From IMG/VR virus record IMGVR_UViG_3300035228_001109, positions 1-62,337 of that record: DNA of 62,337 nt. The stretch is one strand, 5' to 3'. The translations under genes were made by a program, and so were the position numbers. Shown one piece after another: positions 37,449 through 46,440 of this stretch; the stretch's first letter is position 1, and each line of letters starts with the position of its first letter. This stretch comes from a virus. The notes below the pieces were generated by a model. The model saw nothing but the letters and a program-made list of their open reading frames with translations, was not told the DNA's origin and made no database searches.

Positions 37449-38051
37449 TTATCCTAATGCCTTAATTGCCTTACTTGCAACGCTTACTGCCATTCCCGCA
37501 CCAGGTCCACCCGCTGCAGTTGCTGCTGCTCTTGCAATACTCTCAGCATTTAACCCAGAATATACTTGATTTAACATACTATTTGCATTATCTTCCGTTG
37601 CAATACAATCTGGTCCATATGAATGTGGTGCCTCACAATATGCTTCTTTTGCAAAGATATCAAATCTATTACCACAATCCAACTTCATATTACCACCACT
37701 CTTGAAAGTCATTTCACCTTTTGACTCTACGGTGACTTTTGCACCCTTAATTAAAATTTCACCATTTTCTTGAGCAGTAATAAGAATACTACCCTTCATT
37801 CCAGTGATACAAATATCTACACCACCACGTTCACTATTCTGTCCCCCAATAATTTCTATGGTTTTATCGTTATAAAGACGATAGATACCACCTTGAGTCA
37901 TACCAGCAAGTGATACGTCACCGTCATCATTGAATCCATAAAGATCATAGATTCCTGGACCATTGAATCCAACCTGTGGATTATTTACTTCAATCCTAAA
38001 ATTAGGTGAAAATGAAGTAAATGCGTGTCCTTGTGGATTTTGATTTGACAT
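37449..38051 (-). CDS. Baseplate spike-like beta-helix protein
   Basis: 200 aa. Repeating short strands (GGIYRLYNDKTIEIIGGQN, VDICITGMKGSILITAQENG, ILIKGAKVTVESKGEMTFKS) look like the triple-stranded beta-helix of gp5/VgrG spikes, where the lysozyme-bearing gp5 ends. The C-terminal 45 residues are Ala/Gly-rich. It lies next to the gp5-like hub gene, so it may be the separate spike part of the puncturing device (inference). Confidence 0.55.
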   Translation of the reverse strand: MSNQNPQGHAFTSFSPNFRIEVNNPQVGFNGPGIYDLYGFNDDGDVSLAGMTQGGIYRLYNDKTIEIIGGQNSERGGVDICITGMKGSILITAQENGEILIKGAKVTVESKGEMTFKSGGNMKLDCGNRFDIFAKEAYCEAPHSYGPDCIATEDNANSMLNQVYSGLNAESIARAAATAAGGPGAGMAVSVASKAIKALG

Positions 38052-38075
38052 TTATATTATTCTCCGTTCAAATAT

Positions 38076-40649
38076 TTAGTATCCACCCCCATATCCACCT
38101 CCACCTTGATTTGGTGGTGGTGTTGGAGGAGATGGTGTTGGAGATGGTGTAGGCGAAGACGATCCTCCTCCCCCTCCACTACCAGACGTGCTACTCTGTA
38201 TGTTTGTTATTGGTGTTGGTGCAGGAGTTGGTTCTTGCACTGATGCTTGCTCAACTCCTACAGTAGTTGTTGATGTTTGCCTGTTTATTTGAGTTGTAGT
38301 GCTTATATTTGAAGGTAAAGATCCAAGACTTTCTGATTGAGTGTCGTAAATGTATTGATGTGGTGCTTTTCTATGCGTTGCACCAACCATTTTTCTTCCA
38401 TTTGTTGGATGAATATGGAATGGTCCATAATAAGGTTCGCCATTTACATATCCTACAAGATCATCTTCTTTAGAAATACAGTCAATAACTTGCTTAACTT
38501 CACCCTGGAATTCTGTAGGTCTCTTAATAAGTCTTGGTCTCAGTCTTAAACCAGCACCAGTGGCAGAAACTGCATTGTATTCTACAGTATTTTCTACTGA
38601 CTTATAAGTTAATGTGCCAGTACCAGTACCAGTACCAGTATCATCAACTTCACTAGTAGTACGAATTACATTGTAAACTCTACCTGAAGTGTCAACTTGG
38701 ACTGAATATTCATTTCCTTCACTATCACGGACAACATCATCTGGATTATATCCACTACCAGATCTGACAATAACCGGACCTTTCTGATCATCTGGAATGT
38801 AATCCTCAACCTCACCACCAATCGTATAGTTTTCTCCTTCGGTTACAACGTAAATATCAGTAATATTTTGGAAGGTTGGAGAATCTGGATCATAATCAAT
38901 AATTGCTCTTGCAGATGCGCCATATCCCCTATCACATTCATCAACAATCTCAACAAATGGTGGGAATGTATATCCACCACCACCATTTACAAGGTCTACA
39001 CCAAGAAGACTACCAGTCAATCCTCTATCAGCATTAGCAAGAGCCTTAATTCCACCAAAGATTGCGTTTGCAGTTCCACCTTCACCATTTCCACCAAAGA
39101 TCTTGATTTTTGTTCCACCACATCCACCAAGTTCTGGAAGACCTGTATAACAACTGCCAAGAGCACTCTTGAATCCTGGAACAGAAACACTTGGATTCAT
39201 AAAGTCGAATACACCTAAAGCACTTTCGGCAGCTCCAGCAATATCTTGAACGGCGTCTAATGCTGCTGTACCAATACTAAGTGCCTGGTTTGCTGTTTCT
39301 AAGATATCACTAACAGGTCTTCCTACTTTATCACTAGATCCTTTTCCAATAATCCATTCATTAGAAGCAAGATTGAATTCTGGGGCAATTGCATTGCAAC
39401 TGAGAGAGTCTGCAATACCAAGAATTGCATCAGCAGTACTTTTTAAGAAGTTGAGAGGACTAAATCCCATCAAAATCTTATCAATACCACCAAGTAATGG
39501 TTGAATAAATTTAGTTACTCCACCTATAATATGATTGATAATGGAACCGACTACTTGATCTGCAATACAGGATGCAAAGTTTGTTACGTTATCTACTACA
39601 TTCTTAAGAACTCCATCAATCATACCAGAGAGTCCATTAATTACATTATTTGCAATACAGGGTATTGCATCAGATAATTTTTTAACTGGACCAATTAATA
39701 GTGCCTGTGCAATAGTTCCTGCTTTTGTTGCAGCAGAATCGCTTGCTGTTGCAGCAAAAACTGTAGCATATACACCATCATATAAGACTTGCAATCCACC
39801 ATTCAATACTGGAACCATAGCATCACTAAGGTTCTTTGTCATATCTTGAACCATACGAGTAGCACCCTTTTGGATACTCGCAGTCATATTACTAATTTCT
39901 CGATATAGATCTTGCTTTACATTCCCAATTGCTTGATCAACATCACTCATAAATCCAGTTACACCGTCAGTGATATCCTGAATCTTCTTTACAAAGTTAT
40001 CAACATCATTTTTAATAGTCTTAACTGCACTATCTTTTCCACTGTCAGCAGCAGTTACTTTTTGACCAATAGCACTAGATGCTGATATTTCTGCATTTGG
40101 ATTTGCAGGATCTCCTCCAGTTCCATTTGATTTATTTAACTTCTTAGCGGTAGCAGTATCTATAGATCGTACATGCTTTTGCGAAGTAGTATTAGACTCA
40201 TTCGATTCATTTCTTGGAATATTTGCGCCATCATTCTTAACAGCACCAGTATATCCAGTAAATGCTTCAAAAGGTCCTTTATAATCGGTTGATGGAACCA
40301 TATTGGTTCTACCAAATATACCGATAATTACAGGTTGTTGAGCATTATCACCATCAAGAAAGAATCCAAAAACAGAATCACCAGGAGAAATCTTTACCGA
40401 TGTTGCTCTATTCTGAGCACCAGAACCATCAGTACAACCTAGAAGTGCTTGTGCCCAAGGAAGTTTATCATCAGGGAGATCGATTACACTATATGGATGG
40501 TATCCAAGAATGCGAACTCTGAATCGATTACCCCATCCACCACCATTGATCTGTTTGCCCTGTGATATCTCCGGAGCAATCTGACCAATCCACCAACGGA
40601 ATCCGTCTCTTCCTATAAAATTTGTTTTAAGTAAAGACTCCTCTAACAT
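38076..40649 (-). CDS. gp5-like baseplate hub protein without lysozyme domain
   Basis: 857 aa. The N-terminal 115 residues (FIGRDGFRWWIGQIAPEISQ ... ISPGDSVFGFFLDGDNAQQP ... GIFGRT) follow the OB-fold of T4 gp5. T4 gp5 then has a lysozyme domain; here the middle (150-450) is helical and hydrophobic-patterned, followed by a beta-rich part and the motif HIHPTNGRKMVGATHRKAPH (about 755-775), common in cyanophage structural proteins. The tail is Gly/Ser/Pro-rich. A (TACCAG)n tract encodes TGTGTGTG near 600-610 aa. Lytic activity has apparently moved to 41953..43944. Confidence 0.65.
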   Translation of the reverse strand: MLEESLLKTNFIGRDGFRWWIGQIAPEISQGKQINGGGWGNRFRVRILGYHPYSVIDLPDDKLPWAQALLGCTDGSGAQNRATSVKISPGDSVFGFFLDGDNAQQPVIIGIFGRTNMVPSTDYKGPFEAFTGYTGAVKNDGANIPRNESNESNTTSQKHVRSIDTATAKKLNKSNGTGGDPANPNAEISASSAIGQKVTAADSGKDSAVKTIKNDVDNFVKKIQDITDGVTGFMSDVDQAIGNVKQDLYREISNMTASIQKGATRMVQDMTKNLSDAMVPVLNGGLQVLYDGVYATVFAATASDSAATKAGTIAQALLIGPVKKLSDAIPCIANNVINGLSGMIDGVLKNVVDNVTNFASCIADQVVGSIINHIIGGVTKFIQPLLGGIDKILMGFSPLNFLKSTADAILGIADSLSCNAIAPEFNLASNEWIIGKGSSDKVGRPVSDILETANQALSIGTAALDAVQDIAGAAESALGVFDFMNPSVSVPGFKSALGSCYTGLPELGGCGGTKIKIFGGNGEGGTANAIFGGIKALANADRGLTGSLLGVDLVNGGGGYTFPPFVEIVDECDRGYGASARAIIDYDPDSPTFQNITDIYVVTEGENYTIGGEVEDYIPDDQKGPVIVRSGSGYNPDDVVRDSEGNEYSVQVDTSGRVYNVIRTTSEVDDTGTGTGTGTLTYKSVENTVEYNAVSATGAGLRLRPRLIKRPTEFQGEVKQVIDCISKEDDLVGYVNGEPYYGPFHIHPTNGRKMVGATHRKAPHQYIYDTQSESLGSLPSNISTTTQINRQTSTTTVGVEQASVQEPTPAPTPITNIQSSTSGSGGGGGSSSPTPSPTPSPPTPPPNQGGGGYGGGY

Positions 40650-40654
40650 TTGTA

Positions 40655-41953
40655 TTACTTGTTATTTTTTCCGTATTGACCAAAAGTGTCTCTGATCAAT
40701 TTTAATGAAGTATATGATCCTTCAGCATCAAAGTGATGGCAAAGTTCCTTTATCATATATAGACCACTAATTTCAGTATCGAATTCTCCACCTTTTGAAA
40801 CTGTCGTAGATGGGAAAAGACATTGAATAAGATTTCCTGCTCTCAAATTTGTATTAGATGGAATAGTTATGGTCATTGCTTGAGTGAACATAAGATTATA
40901 TCTCATAATTGATTGCGACTGATACTTAAAAGCATCCGCATTTTCTTCATAAGATACGCCATCTTCAAGTGTTCCAATATCTACAATTCCAGTAACCAAT
41001 CTACTTGGAATATCTGCAAGAGTAGTTTCAGATCCTTCATTTATTGGTGGCATTCCAAATGATCTGCCAAGATTTTTAGACTTACCTGCATAATCTTCTA
41101 ATTTGAATAGTCCTTTTTCTGGTCGAGTGTAATCAAACGTAAGGGGATTGAAATAACTTCTCTGTGTGGAAAACTGACCTAAACGAAGTTTTTCTAGAAG
41201 ATTATTATTTCTAGTTGTTACATGATTAAGAATTTGGAAGTCTTGCTTATTGTTAGGATCGGAAATCTCAGCAGCATTATAAACTTCAGAAACCTCTTGA
41301 GAGATTAAACCGTCAACAGACTTGAAACAATACCCATCTTGTGTTTCATAGAAAAAATATCCAGCAGTTCCATCTCCACCAGATTCTGGTACACCTTTTG
41401 ATGCTAACCAAGTGAGTAAAGTAAATGGTTTTTTCATATTACCAATAAAACCATACTTATTTGATGTCTGATCAATAAAGAGTTCTTTACTTGTTACCAA
41501 ATATTTTTTTATAATTTCTTCTGCTGATACTGATATTGGAGATGATGTTGGAAATCTTATAGGAACTCTGGAAGTTTCATTAGTAATTGCTTCTCTTGAG
41601 CATAGATTTAATACAAAAGTTTCCTGCTTGCTATCACGAATGACATTGGTGATACCAGAAACATAAAGAGAATTATCATCAGAAAAATTTAATCCTGGAT
41701 TATTATCAGTGTTCCCTTCAATCTTCATTGATAATCTTTCACCACCTCTTAGAGGCAATCCCAAATATACACCAGTATTATCAATAACATCACCAGTTGT
41801 AGTTACTAGAATCTTAGCAGTAATAGTTGGAGAAAAAAGATCTTCATAATAATCTATAGACTGAACACCTGGTCTTAGATCTACAGTTCTATCCTTATCT
41901 GTAGTAGATTCTATAAGTATCTCTTCATATTGTGAACTATCTTTTGCTGACAT
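40655..41953 (-). CDS. gp27-like baseplate hub protein
   Basis: 432 aa. The N-terminal tube-like domain (VDLRPGVQSIDYYEDLFSPT ... ITAKILV) and the later two beta-barrels with NLRAGNLIQCLFPS and GLYMIKELCHHFDAEGSYTS match the general layout of T4 gp27 (about 390 aa) and VgrG N-domains. It lies directly beside the gp5-like gene, as expected because gp27 and gp5 form the trimeric hub. Confidence 0.6.
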   Translation of the reverse strand: MSAKDSSQYEEILIESTTDKDRTVDLRPGVQSIDYYEDLFSPTITAKILVTTTGDVIDNTGVYLGLPLRGGERLSMKIEGNTDNNPGLNFSDDNSLYVSGITNVIRDSKQETFVLNLCSREAITNETSRVPIRFPTSSPISVSAEEIIKKYLVTSKELFIDQTSNKYGFIGNMKKPFTLLTWLASKGVPESGGDGTAGYFFYETQDGYCFKSVDGLISQEVSEVYNAAEISDPNNKQDFQILNHVTTRNNNLLEKLRLGQFSTQRSYFNPLTFDYTRPEKGLFKLEDYAGKSKNLGRSFGMPPINEGSETTLADIPSRLVTGIVDIGTLEDGVSYEENADAFKYQSQSIMRYNLMFTQAMTITIPSNTNLRAGNLIQCLFPSTTVSKGGEFDTEISGLYMIKELCHHFDAEGSYTSLKLIRDTFGQYGKNNK

Positions 41954-43944
41954 TATGTATTTCCTAGTTCTGTTAACAATAACGTAGTCATAAATCTATT
42001 TAACGGATCAGATGATGAAATATTCATAGGTTTACTTGCTGGCGGACCGCCACCTGTTGGTTGTTGAGATCCAGCAGGTGGTGGTGCTGCTGGATTTATT
42101 GGAACTGTAATATTCCTAGATTTATTTACAGGTGCTAAGTTTGTTGGTGTTGATGTATTAGAAGATGTATTATTTGCTGGTGAAGATACTTTTGCTGGTG
42201 GTACTGGTGGTTCCGTGCCAGTAATTTGTACACTCGTAAGTTGAATCAAAGAAACATATGGATCTGGTGAAGTATTACTTCCATACGTTGTACTACCCTT
42301 GTTTGTATTTGCTTCAAAGTGAATATGTGATCCTGCAGGACCTGCAGGTTGGACAGTTCCAGAATATCCAGTGACTGTGAATGATGTTCCTGCAGGTATT
42401 TTACCAGAAGTAATAATATGTCTGGTGCTATGTGCAAATCTAAGTTGAACACCTAAAGATTCTACCCAAACATCAATAACTTCACCATATCCCCCACCTC
42501 TTGCGCTACCAACAACTTCACAATCGACTTTCAAAGAAACAAATAATCCAGGATCGCAACCGATATCAATACCACCGTGTGGTCCATGCTTTCTAGGTGC
42601 TCCTAAAAGACTGGTAATAGATGCATTTTTCCCAAGAACACTGGTTACATTCTGACCTTTAGTATATCTTTTACCCGAATCTATCGTAGGTGGGGGTGTT
42701 GTTTGTGCTGGTGATGGCGACTGTGGTTCTTGATAGTTTTTGAACTTCTCAAATGCCGCTTCGACTTTATCTGGAGTAATCGTTGCTGCATTTCCATTAA
42801 ACCCTTCATAATAACTTTGTCCCCTCTTAATTGGACCTTCTTTTCCCTGAGTGTCTTCTAATACAGGAACACCAGCAAATTCCATTGCAAGTCTTTTTGC
42901 AGCTTCATTTGGATTATTGATAATCATATCCGCAGTGATACCACGGTTTTTAATCAATGCTATAGCAATCTTATCCTGATTTTCTGGACTAAAAAGATCT
43001 TTATTAACATCAAGACCTGCCAGTTCTGCTTGTGTTAATGGACTTGTTAATTGATATCTACCAATCGCACCCTTTCCACCTTTGACTCCAACCGATTTAT
43101 TTGCCTCAGCGATTGTCATAGATGTAAGATTTGGATTTTCATCGTTTGGTGCGATAGATGTATATCCACCCTCAGCACTTCCAATCAAATCTAATACTGG
43201 AGAAAGTCTACCAGCATTTGCTCCTCCGCCAGATGATGTTCCTGGTCCTGGTGCTGGTCCTGATGGATCTGTGCCTGGTTTTTTTCCAAATGATTTGATA
43301 TAGTCATTAAACCATGTACGAAGATCAAAATCTTGAAATGATTTGACCATTTCAACAATATCATCTTCAAGTGATATAATACCTTTGCGTAGTTTTCTAT
43401 CATTTTCGTCTGCTTCCCTGGTTTGATCTGGTTTTATGATACCAGTTATTCTTCCTAAAATTCCATCGAGTGCTGAAGTAAAATCTTGAAAAAATTCAAT
43501 CGTATTATCAATCCAAGATTGTAAGATTTTTCTTGCTTCCCGTATTCTCTCAATAAGAGATTGAACTGCCTTAATAATTCCAGGTAAATTTGTCAGTAAC
43601 CATCCAAGCATAACGGTACCAACAAAATCCATAATCCTTCCAAGGAATCCCTTGGTGCTTCCGGATATAGTTCTTCGTGCGCTAGAAATAATATTTGGAA
43701 GTTTTCCCGATTCAATTACACTCTCTCTTTCTTTTCTCTGTACTGCCTCTCTTCTTGTTCTGAATATTTCAGATTTTTTTAGAATTGCTCTCTGTTTTTC
43801 TCTATTGTTTACATTAAGACCTTTTTGAATACCAATACTAGTGGAGTTTGCAGTTTTTAAACCCTCACCAAAAGATAGTAGAGAACTTCTAATGTTCCCT
43901 AAACTATCACTATTTTTTAGAAGAGATTTTTGTGCTTCTGCCAT
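41953..43944 (-). CDS. Tail lysin: muramidase-like plus M23 endopeptidase domains
   Basis: 663 aa. A charged coiled start is followed by a hydrophobic span (about 107-127, FVGTVMLGWLLTNLPGIIKA). Residues about 250-350 resemble a phage muramidase/transglycosylase (LDLIGSAEGGY, GAIGRYQLTSPLTQAE, FSPENQDKIAIALIKNRG). Residues about 455-570 are an M23 peptidase with zinc ligands in HGGIDIG and SHIHFEA. The rest is Pro/Thr/Ser linker. The two activities would cut glycan and peptide bonds of the host wall during DNA entry. Its 1-nt overlap with both neighbours puts it in the hub operon. Confidence 0.7.
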   Translation of the reverse strand: MAEAQKSLLKNSDSLGNIRSSLLSFGEGLKTANSTSIGIQKGLNVNNREKQRAILKKSEIFRTRREAVQRKERESVIESGKLPNIISSARRTISGSTKGFLGRIMDFVGTVMLGWLLTNLPGIIKAVQSLIERIREARKILQSWIDNTIEFFQDFTSALDGILGRITGIIKPDQTREADENDRKLRKGIISLEDDIVEMVKSFQDFDLRTWFNDYIKSFGKKPGTDPSGPAPGPGTSSGGGANAGRLSPVLDLIGSAEGGYTSIAPNDENPNLTSMTIAEANKSVGVKGGKGAIGRYQLTSPLTQAELAGLDVNKDLFSPENQDKIAIALIKNRGITADMIINNPNEAAKRLAMEFAGVPVLEDTQGKEGPIKRGQSYYEGFNGNAATITPDKVEAAFEKFKNYQEPQSPSPAQTTPPPTIDSGKRYTKGQNVTSVLGKNASITSLLGAPRKHGPHGGIDIGCDPGLFVSLKVDCEVVGSARGGGYGEVIDVWVESLGVQLRFAHSTRHIITSGKIPAGTSFTVTGYSGTVQPAGPAGSHIHFEANTNKGSTTYGSNTSPDPYVSLIQLTSVQITGTEPPVPPAKVSSPANNTSSNTSTPTNLAPVNKSRNITVPINPAAPPPAGSQQPTGGGPPASKPMNISSSDPLNRFMTTLLLTELGNT

Positions 43945-45512
43945 TATACTGAAGGTACGTTAAATGCAGAGACAGCTGCTAATCTGTACATATTATCGGA
44001 ATCACTAGTTGCATACAATGGGACATTTCCAACAGGACCAGATGCAGAAGGTGCAGATGCAGGTGCAGGTGCCTGTTGACTAGGAGCAGGTGGAATTGGC
44101 ATTGGAATAACGTTTATTGGTTGCTCTGCTGGTGGTTGAGAAACTTTATCCGCAACTGTTTTTGCCTTTTGAATTGGCGTAAACATATTTGGTGGGAGTT
44201 TTCCGTTTTTGCCAATGTAATTCTCTTGGTCAATATATCCTTGAACTTCTTTTGTACTAAATCCCATATCAGCAAGTGTCGTATCACCAGGAGTTATTTG
44301 TCCAGGTTCCAATCCTTGTGATGGATCTCCTGCAAGGGGAACATTTGCAGGTTCTGTTTTAGAATTGTCTGAAGCAGGAGTTGGTTCTAATTTTGCATCT
44401 AGTTGATCTTTATGACCTCCTTTCTCTGCATCATCAAGTTTCTCACCAGATACATTCTCCATTGGTTGCACTTGAGCAGCAGAAGAACTAATGTCTGGTG
44501 CGTTTGTTGCAAACAATGATTCACCAGCACGTATAGATTCCATAAAATCTAGACCATAATTACTAACTACATTATCTGGCATAACAAATTCCCCATCAGT
44601 CAACATTTTAGCAATTTGATCAATGCCGGATGTTCCCTCTACTAAACCACCTTTGTTCATTCCTGGTGGTTTGGAAGGATCTATTTCGGTTTTTGTTTCT
44701 GGTTCTGCTCCTGGTTCTACTCCTGGTTCTGGTGGTTTGGTAGGTTCTATTTCTTTCTTTTTTTCATTTTCACCAGTAGGAATTTGCAGGCGAGGACCAA
44801 TTCCTGGAATTTTACTTATGTTGCGATTATAAAGATCTATAACAGCATCTTTTATTACTCCTATAAAATCTCGTCCTGGTTGCGTAAATAATCCGGCAGC
44901 AGCAACGCCAGCAAGTAGGATAGCAATTCTGCCAAAACTGCCAGTTAAAAGAGTAAGTGCTAAGTTAGACGCAACAAAAACACCAGTTATGATACCAAGA
45001 CCAGTTATAACCTCCAATTTTATTTCATTAAGTTTTTTCGTATTTCCTTCAGACCTAGCTTGAAGAGCTTCAACTAGGTTACTTCCCAACCATCCACCAA
45101 TAAGTGTAAGGAAGAATGTTCCCAACTTACCTAAACTAAATGATGCTCTATTTGCTAGTTTCTGTGCAGGTGCAATAGCAGCAGCTTCAATTTTTTTCTC
45201 TATGACACTTTCTTTACCTTCACGCAATTGTTGTTGCGCTAATTTTGATTCTAATAATTGTTCTTGTTGTTCTTTCTGTCTTTCTAATGCTTGAGAAGTT
45301 GCTAAACTATTACTAATTACTTGTAGTGATGTATTGAGAGAAACAACATCTCTATTGAGACTGTTTATCTGTGATGCAACCAATCCAAGTTGCAATGAGT
45401 TTTGGTTGAGTAACTTATTAGTTACAGGATCTGGTTGAGCAGGTTCTGCCGTTCTTCCTGCAAATGCAAGGGGTGATATCAGTGATCTTCTACTTCCAGG
45501 AGTACTAACCAT
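43944..45512 (-). CDS. Tape-measure-like tail protein
   Basis: 522 aa. A coiled-coil N-terminus (60-115) precedes hydrophobic segments (about 130-150, 165-215) and a Pro/Glu linker. Then the motif MNKGGLVEGTSGIDQIAKML, GEFVMPDNVVSNYGLDFMES is seen in many phage tape-measure proteins. T4 gp29 has 590 aa for a tail of similar length. It directly follows the gp26/frameshift pair, which is the gene order of lambda-type tail chaperones and tape measure. The assignment to gp29 function is inference. Confidence 0.55.
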   Translation of the reverse strand: MVSTPGSRRSLISPLAFAGRTAEPAQPDPVTNKLLNQNSLQLGLVASQINSLNRDVVSLNTSLQVISNSLATSQALERQKEQQEQLLESKLAQQQLREGKESVIEKKIEAAAIAPAQKLANRASFSLGKLGTFFLTLIGGWLGSNLVEALQARSEGNTKKLNEIKLEVITGLGIITGVFVASNLALTLLTGSFGRIAILLAGVAAAGLFTQPGRDFIGVIKDAVIDLYNRNISKIPGIGPRLQIPTGENEKKKEIEPTKPPEPGVEPGAEPETKTEIDPSKPPGMNKGGLVEGTSGIDQIAKMLTDGEFVMPDNVVSNYGLDFMESIRAGESLFATNAPDISSSAAQVQPMENVSGEKLDDAEKGGHKDQLDAKLEPTPASDNSKTEPANVPLAGDPSQGLEPGQITPGDTTLADMGFSTKEVQGYIDQENYIGKNGKLPPNMFTPIQKAKTVADKVSQPPAEQPINVIPMPIPPAPSQQAPAPASAPSASGPVGNVPLYATSDSDNMYRLAAVSAFNVPSV

Positions 45513-45681
45513 TCATTTGTTGCGCTTTTAGATTTTCTTCTTCAATGTATTGTTGGAGGAAAGCAAGATAAATTTCTTTCTCCCAAGGTATCATATTTTC
45601 CAATTCTGTTAATGAGTATTTATGATGTTGCATCAAAGCAAAATTAATTCTAAAGTATGACTCAATATTAGTATGAGCCAT
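45505..45681 (-). CDS. gp51-like small tail-assembly protein, likely fused to gp26 by frameshift
   Basis: 58 aa, MAHTNIESYFRINFALMQHH, then YSLTELENMIPWEKEIYLAF and QQMNG. The family is recalled as a tiny hub-assembly protein in cyanophages. The ATG lies 3 nt after the gp26 stop and in the -1 frame relative to gp26. A -1 slip at 45690..45696 would join them without a stop (gp26 to F237, then R-V-S, then this peptide: 298 aa). It overlaps the tape-measure-like gene by 8 nt. Confidence 0.65.
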   Translation of the reverse strand: MAHTNIESYFRINFALMQHHKYSLTELENMIPWEKEIYLAFLQQYIEEENLKAQQMNG

Positions 45682-45683
45682 AC

Positions 45684-46400
45684 TTACCCGAAAAAACTTG
45701 CTAATCCCTCCAAAACAACCTCATTATCCACTTCAGTGTTTGGATTTGTCACTGTCATAGTATGGGACAATTTGGGCATTGTCAGATAAAAGTTCTCAAT
45801 TTCTTTAAACTGCTTGGAACTTAGTTGCTCCACAAATTCACGAAGTTCTTTCTTAGTACAATCTTTAGTGGACCAAGATTCTTCTTCACTGTAAATCTGC
45901 TCAATGGATGACATAATGATATTGAAAGTTTCATCAAGATTGATTTCACTAACCACAAAGTTATTCTTGACAAATTCTTCCATTGATGGATATTTCATTC
46001 TTAATGTCAAACTATCATCAAGTTTAATATCTTTAGAATGAGTATCATCAAACTGTACTTCAATCTCATCAAGACTAATAAGTACAGGAACTTTTGTTAC
46101 GCCATCATCTGGACAGGTAACCAAAACTTCAACTTCTTCACCAACAGACTTGCCACGAATGTTGAGGAACAAATATTCAATATCAAATGTAGAAAGTTCT
46201 TCTACTTTTACACCTCTTGTTAGAATACAAGATTTAATTACATCTTTAATCGCATTGACAATTTGAGAAAGATCTTCACTCTCCATTGCAATAACAAGAA
46301 CTTTTTCTTCTTTAACTAGAAATGGTCTATACCTGATCTTTTTTCCAGTAGAAGGGATTGCCAACTCATAAGTTGGCGTAGAAATTTTTGGTAAAGGCAT
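45684..46400 (-). CDS. 26: Baseplate hub/tail assembly protein gp26
   Basis: 238 aa, MPLPKISTPTYELAIPSTGK, then RYRPFLVKEEKVLVIAMES, a pattern that matches T4 gp26 (208 aa) and its cyanophage relatives. The middle has FDIEYLFLNIRGKSVGEEVE. It ends ...GLASFFG with the last codons forming a -1 slippery site. Role: hub assembly; by position and frameshift it looks like the G part of a G/GT tail chaperone. Confidence 0.75.
   Translation of the reverse strand: MPLPKISTPTYELAIPSTGKKIRYRPFLVKEEKVLVIAMESEDLSQIVNAIKDVIKSCILTRGVKVEELSTFDIEYLFLNIRGKSVGEEVEVLVTCPDDGVTKVPVLISLDEIEVQFDDTHSKDIKLDDSLTLRMKYPSMEEFVKNNFVVSEINLDETFNIIMSSIEQIYSEEESWSTKDCTKKELREFVEQLSSKQFKEIENFYLTMPKLSHTMTVTNPNTEVDNEVVLEGLASFFG
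45690..45696 (-). promoter_or_regulatory. Programmed -1 frameshift site T_TTT_TTC
   Basis: In the gp26 frame the minus strand reads AGT TTT TTC GGG TAA. The heptamer T TTT TTC fits X_XXY_YYZ in phase. A Shine-Dalgarno-like GGAGGG (45706..45711) lies 9 nt upstream, the position that stimulates -1 slipping in dnaX. After the slip the frame continues CGG GTA AGT ATG GCT into 45505..45681. Confidence 0.7.
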
Positions 46401-46440
46401 TACAATTCATGCACGTCAGTAAAATTATTTAGAGGGGTTA

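Noticed and set aside
38619-38640. Short tandem CAGTAC repeat
   Set aside because: Codes for a TGTGTG linker inside the hub protein; too short and too regular to be a CRISPR or regulatory array.
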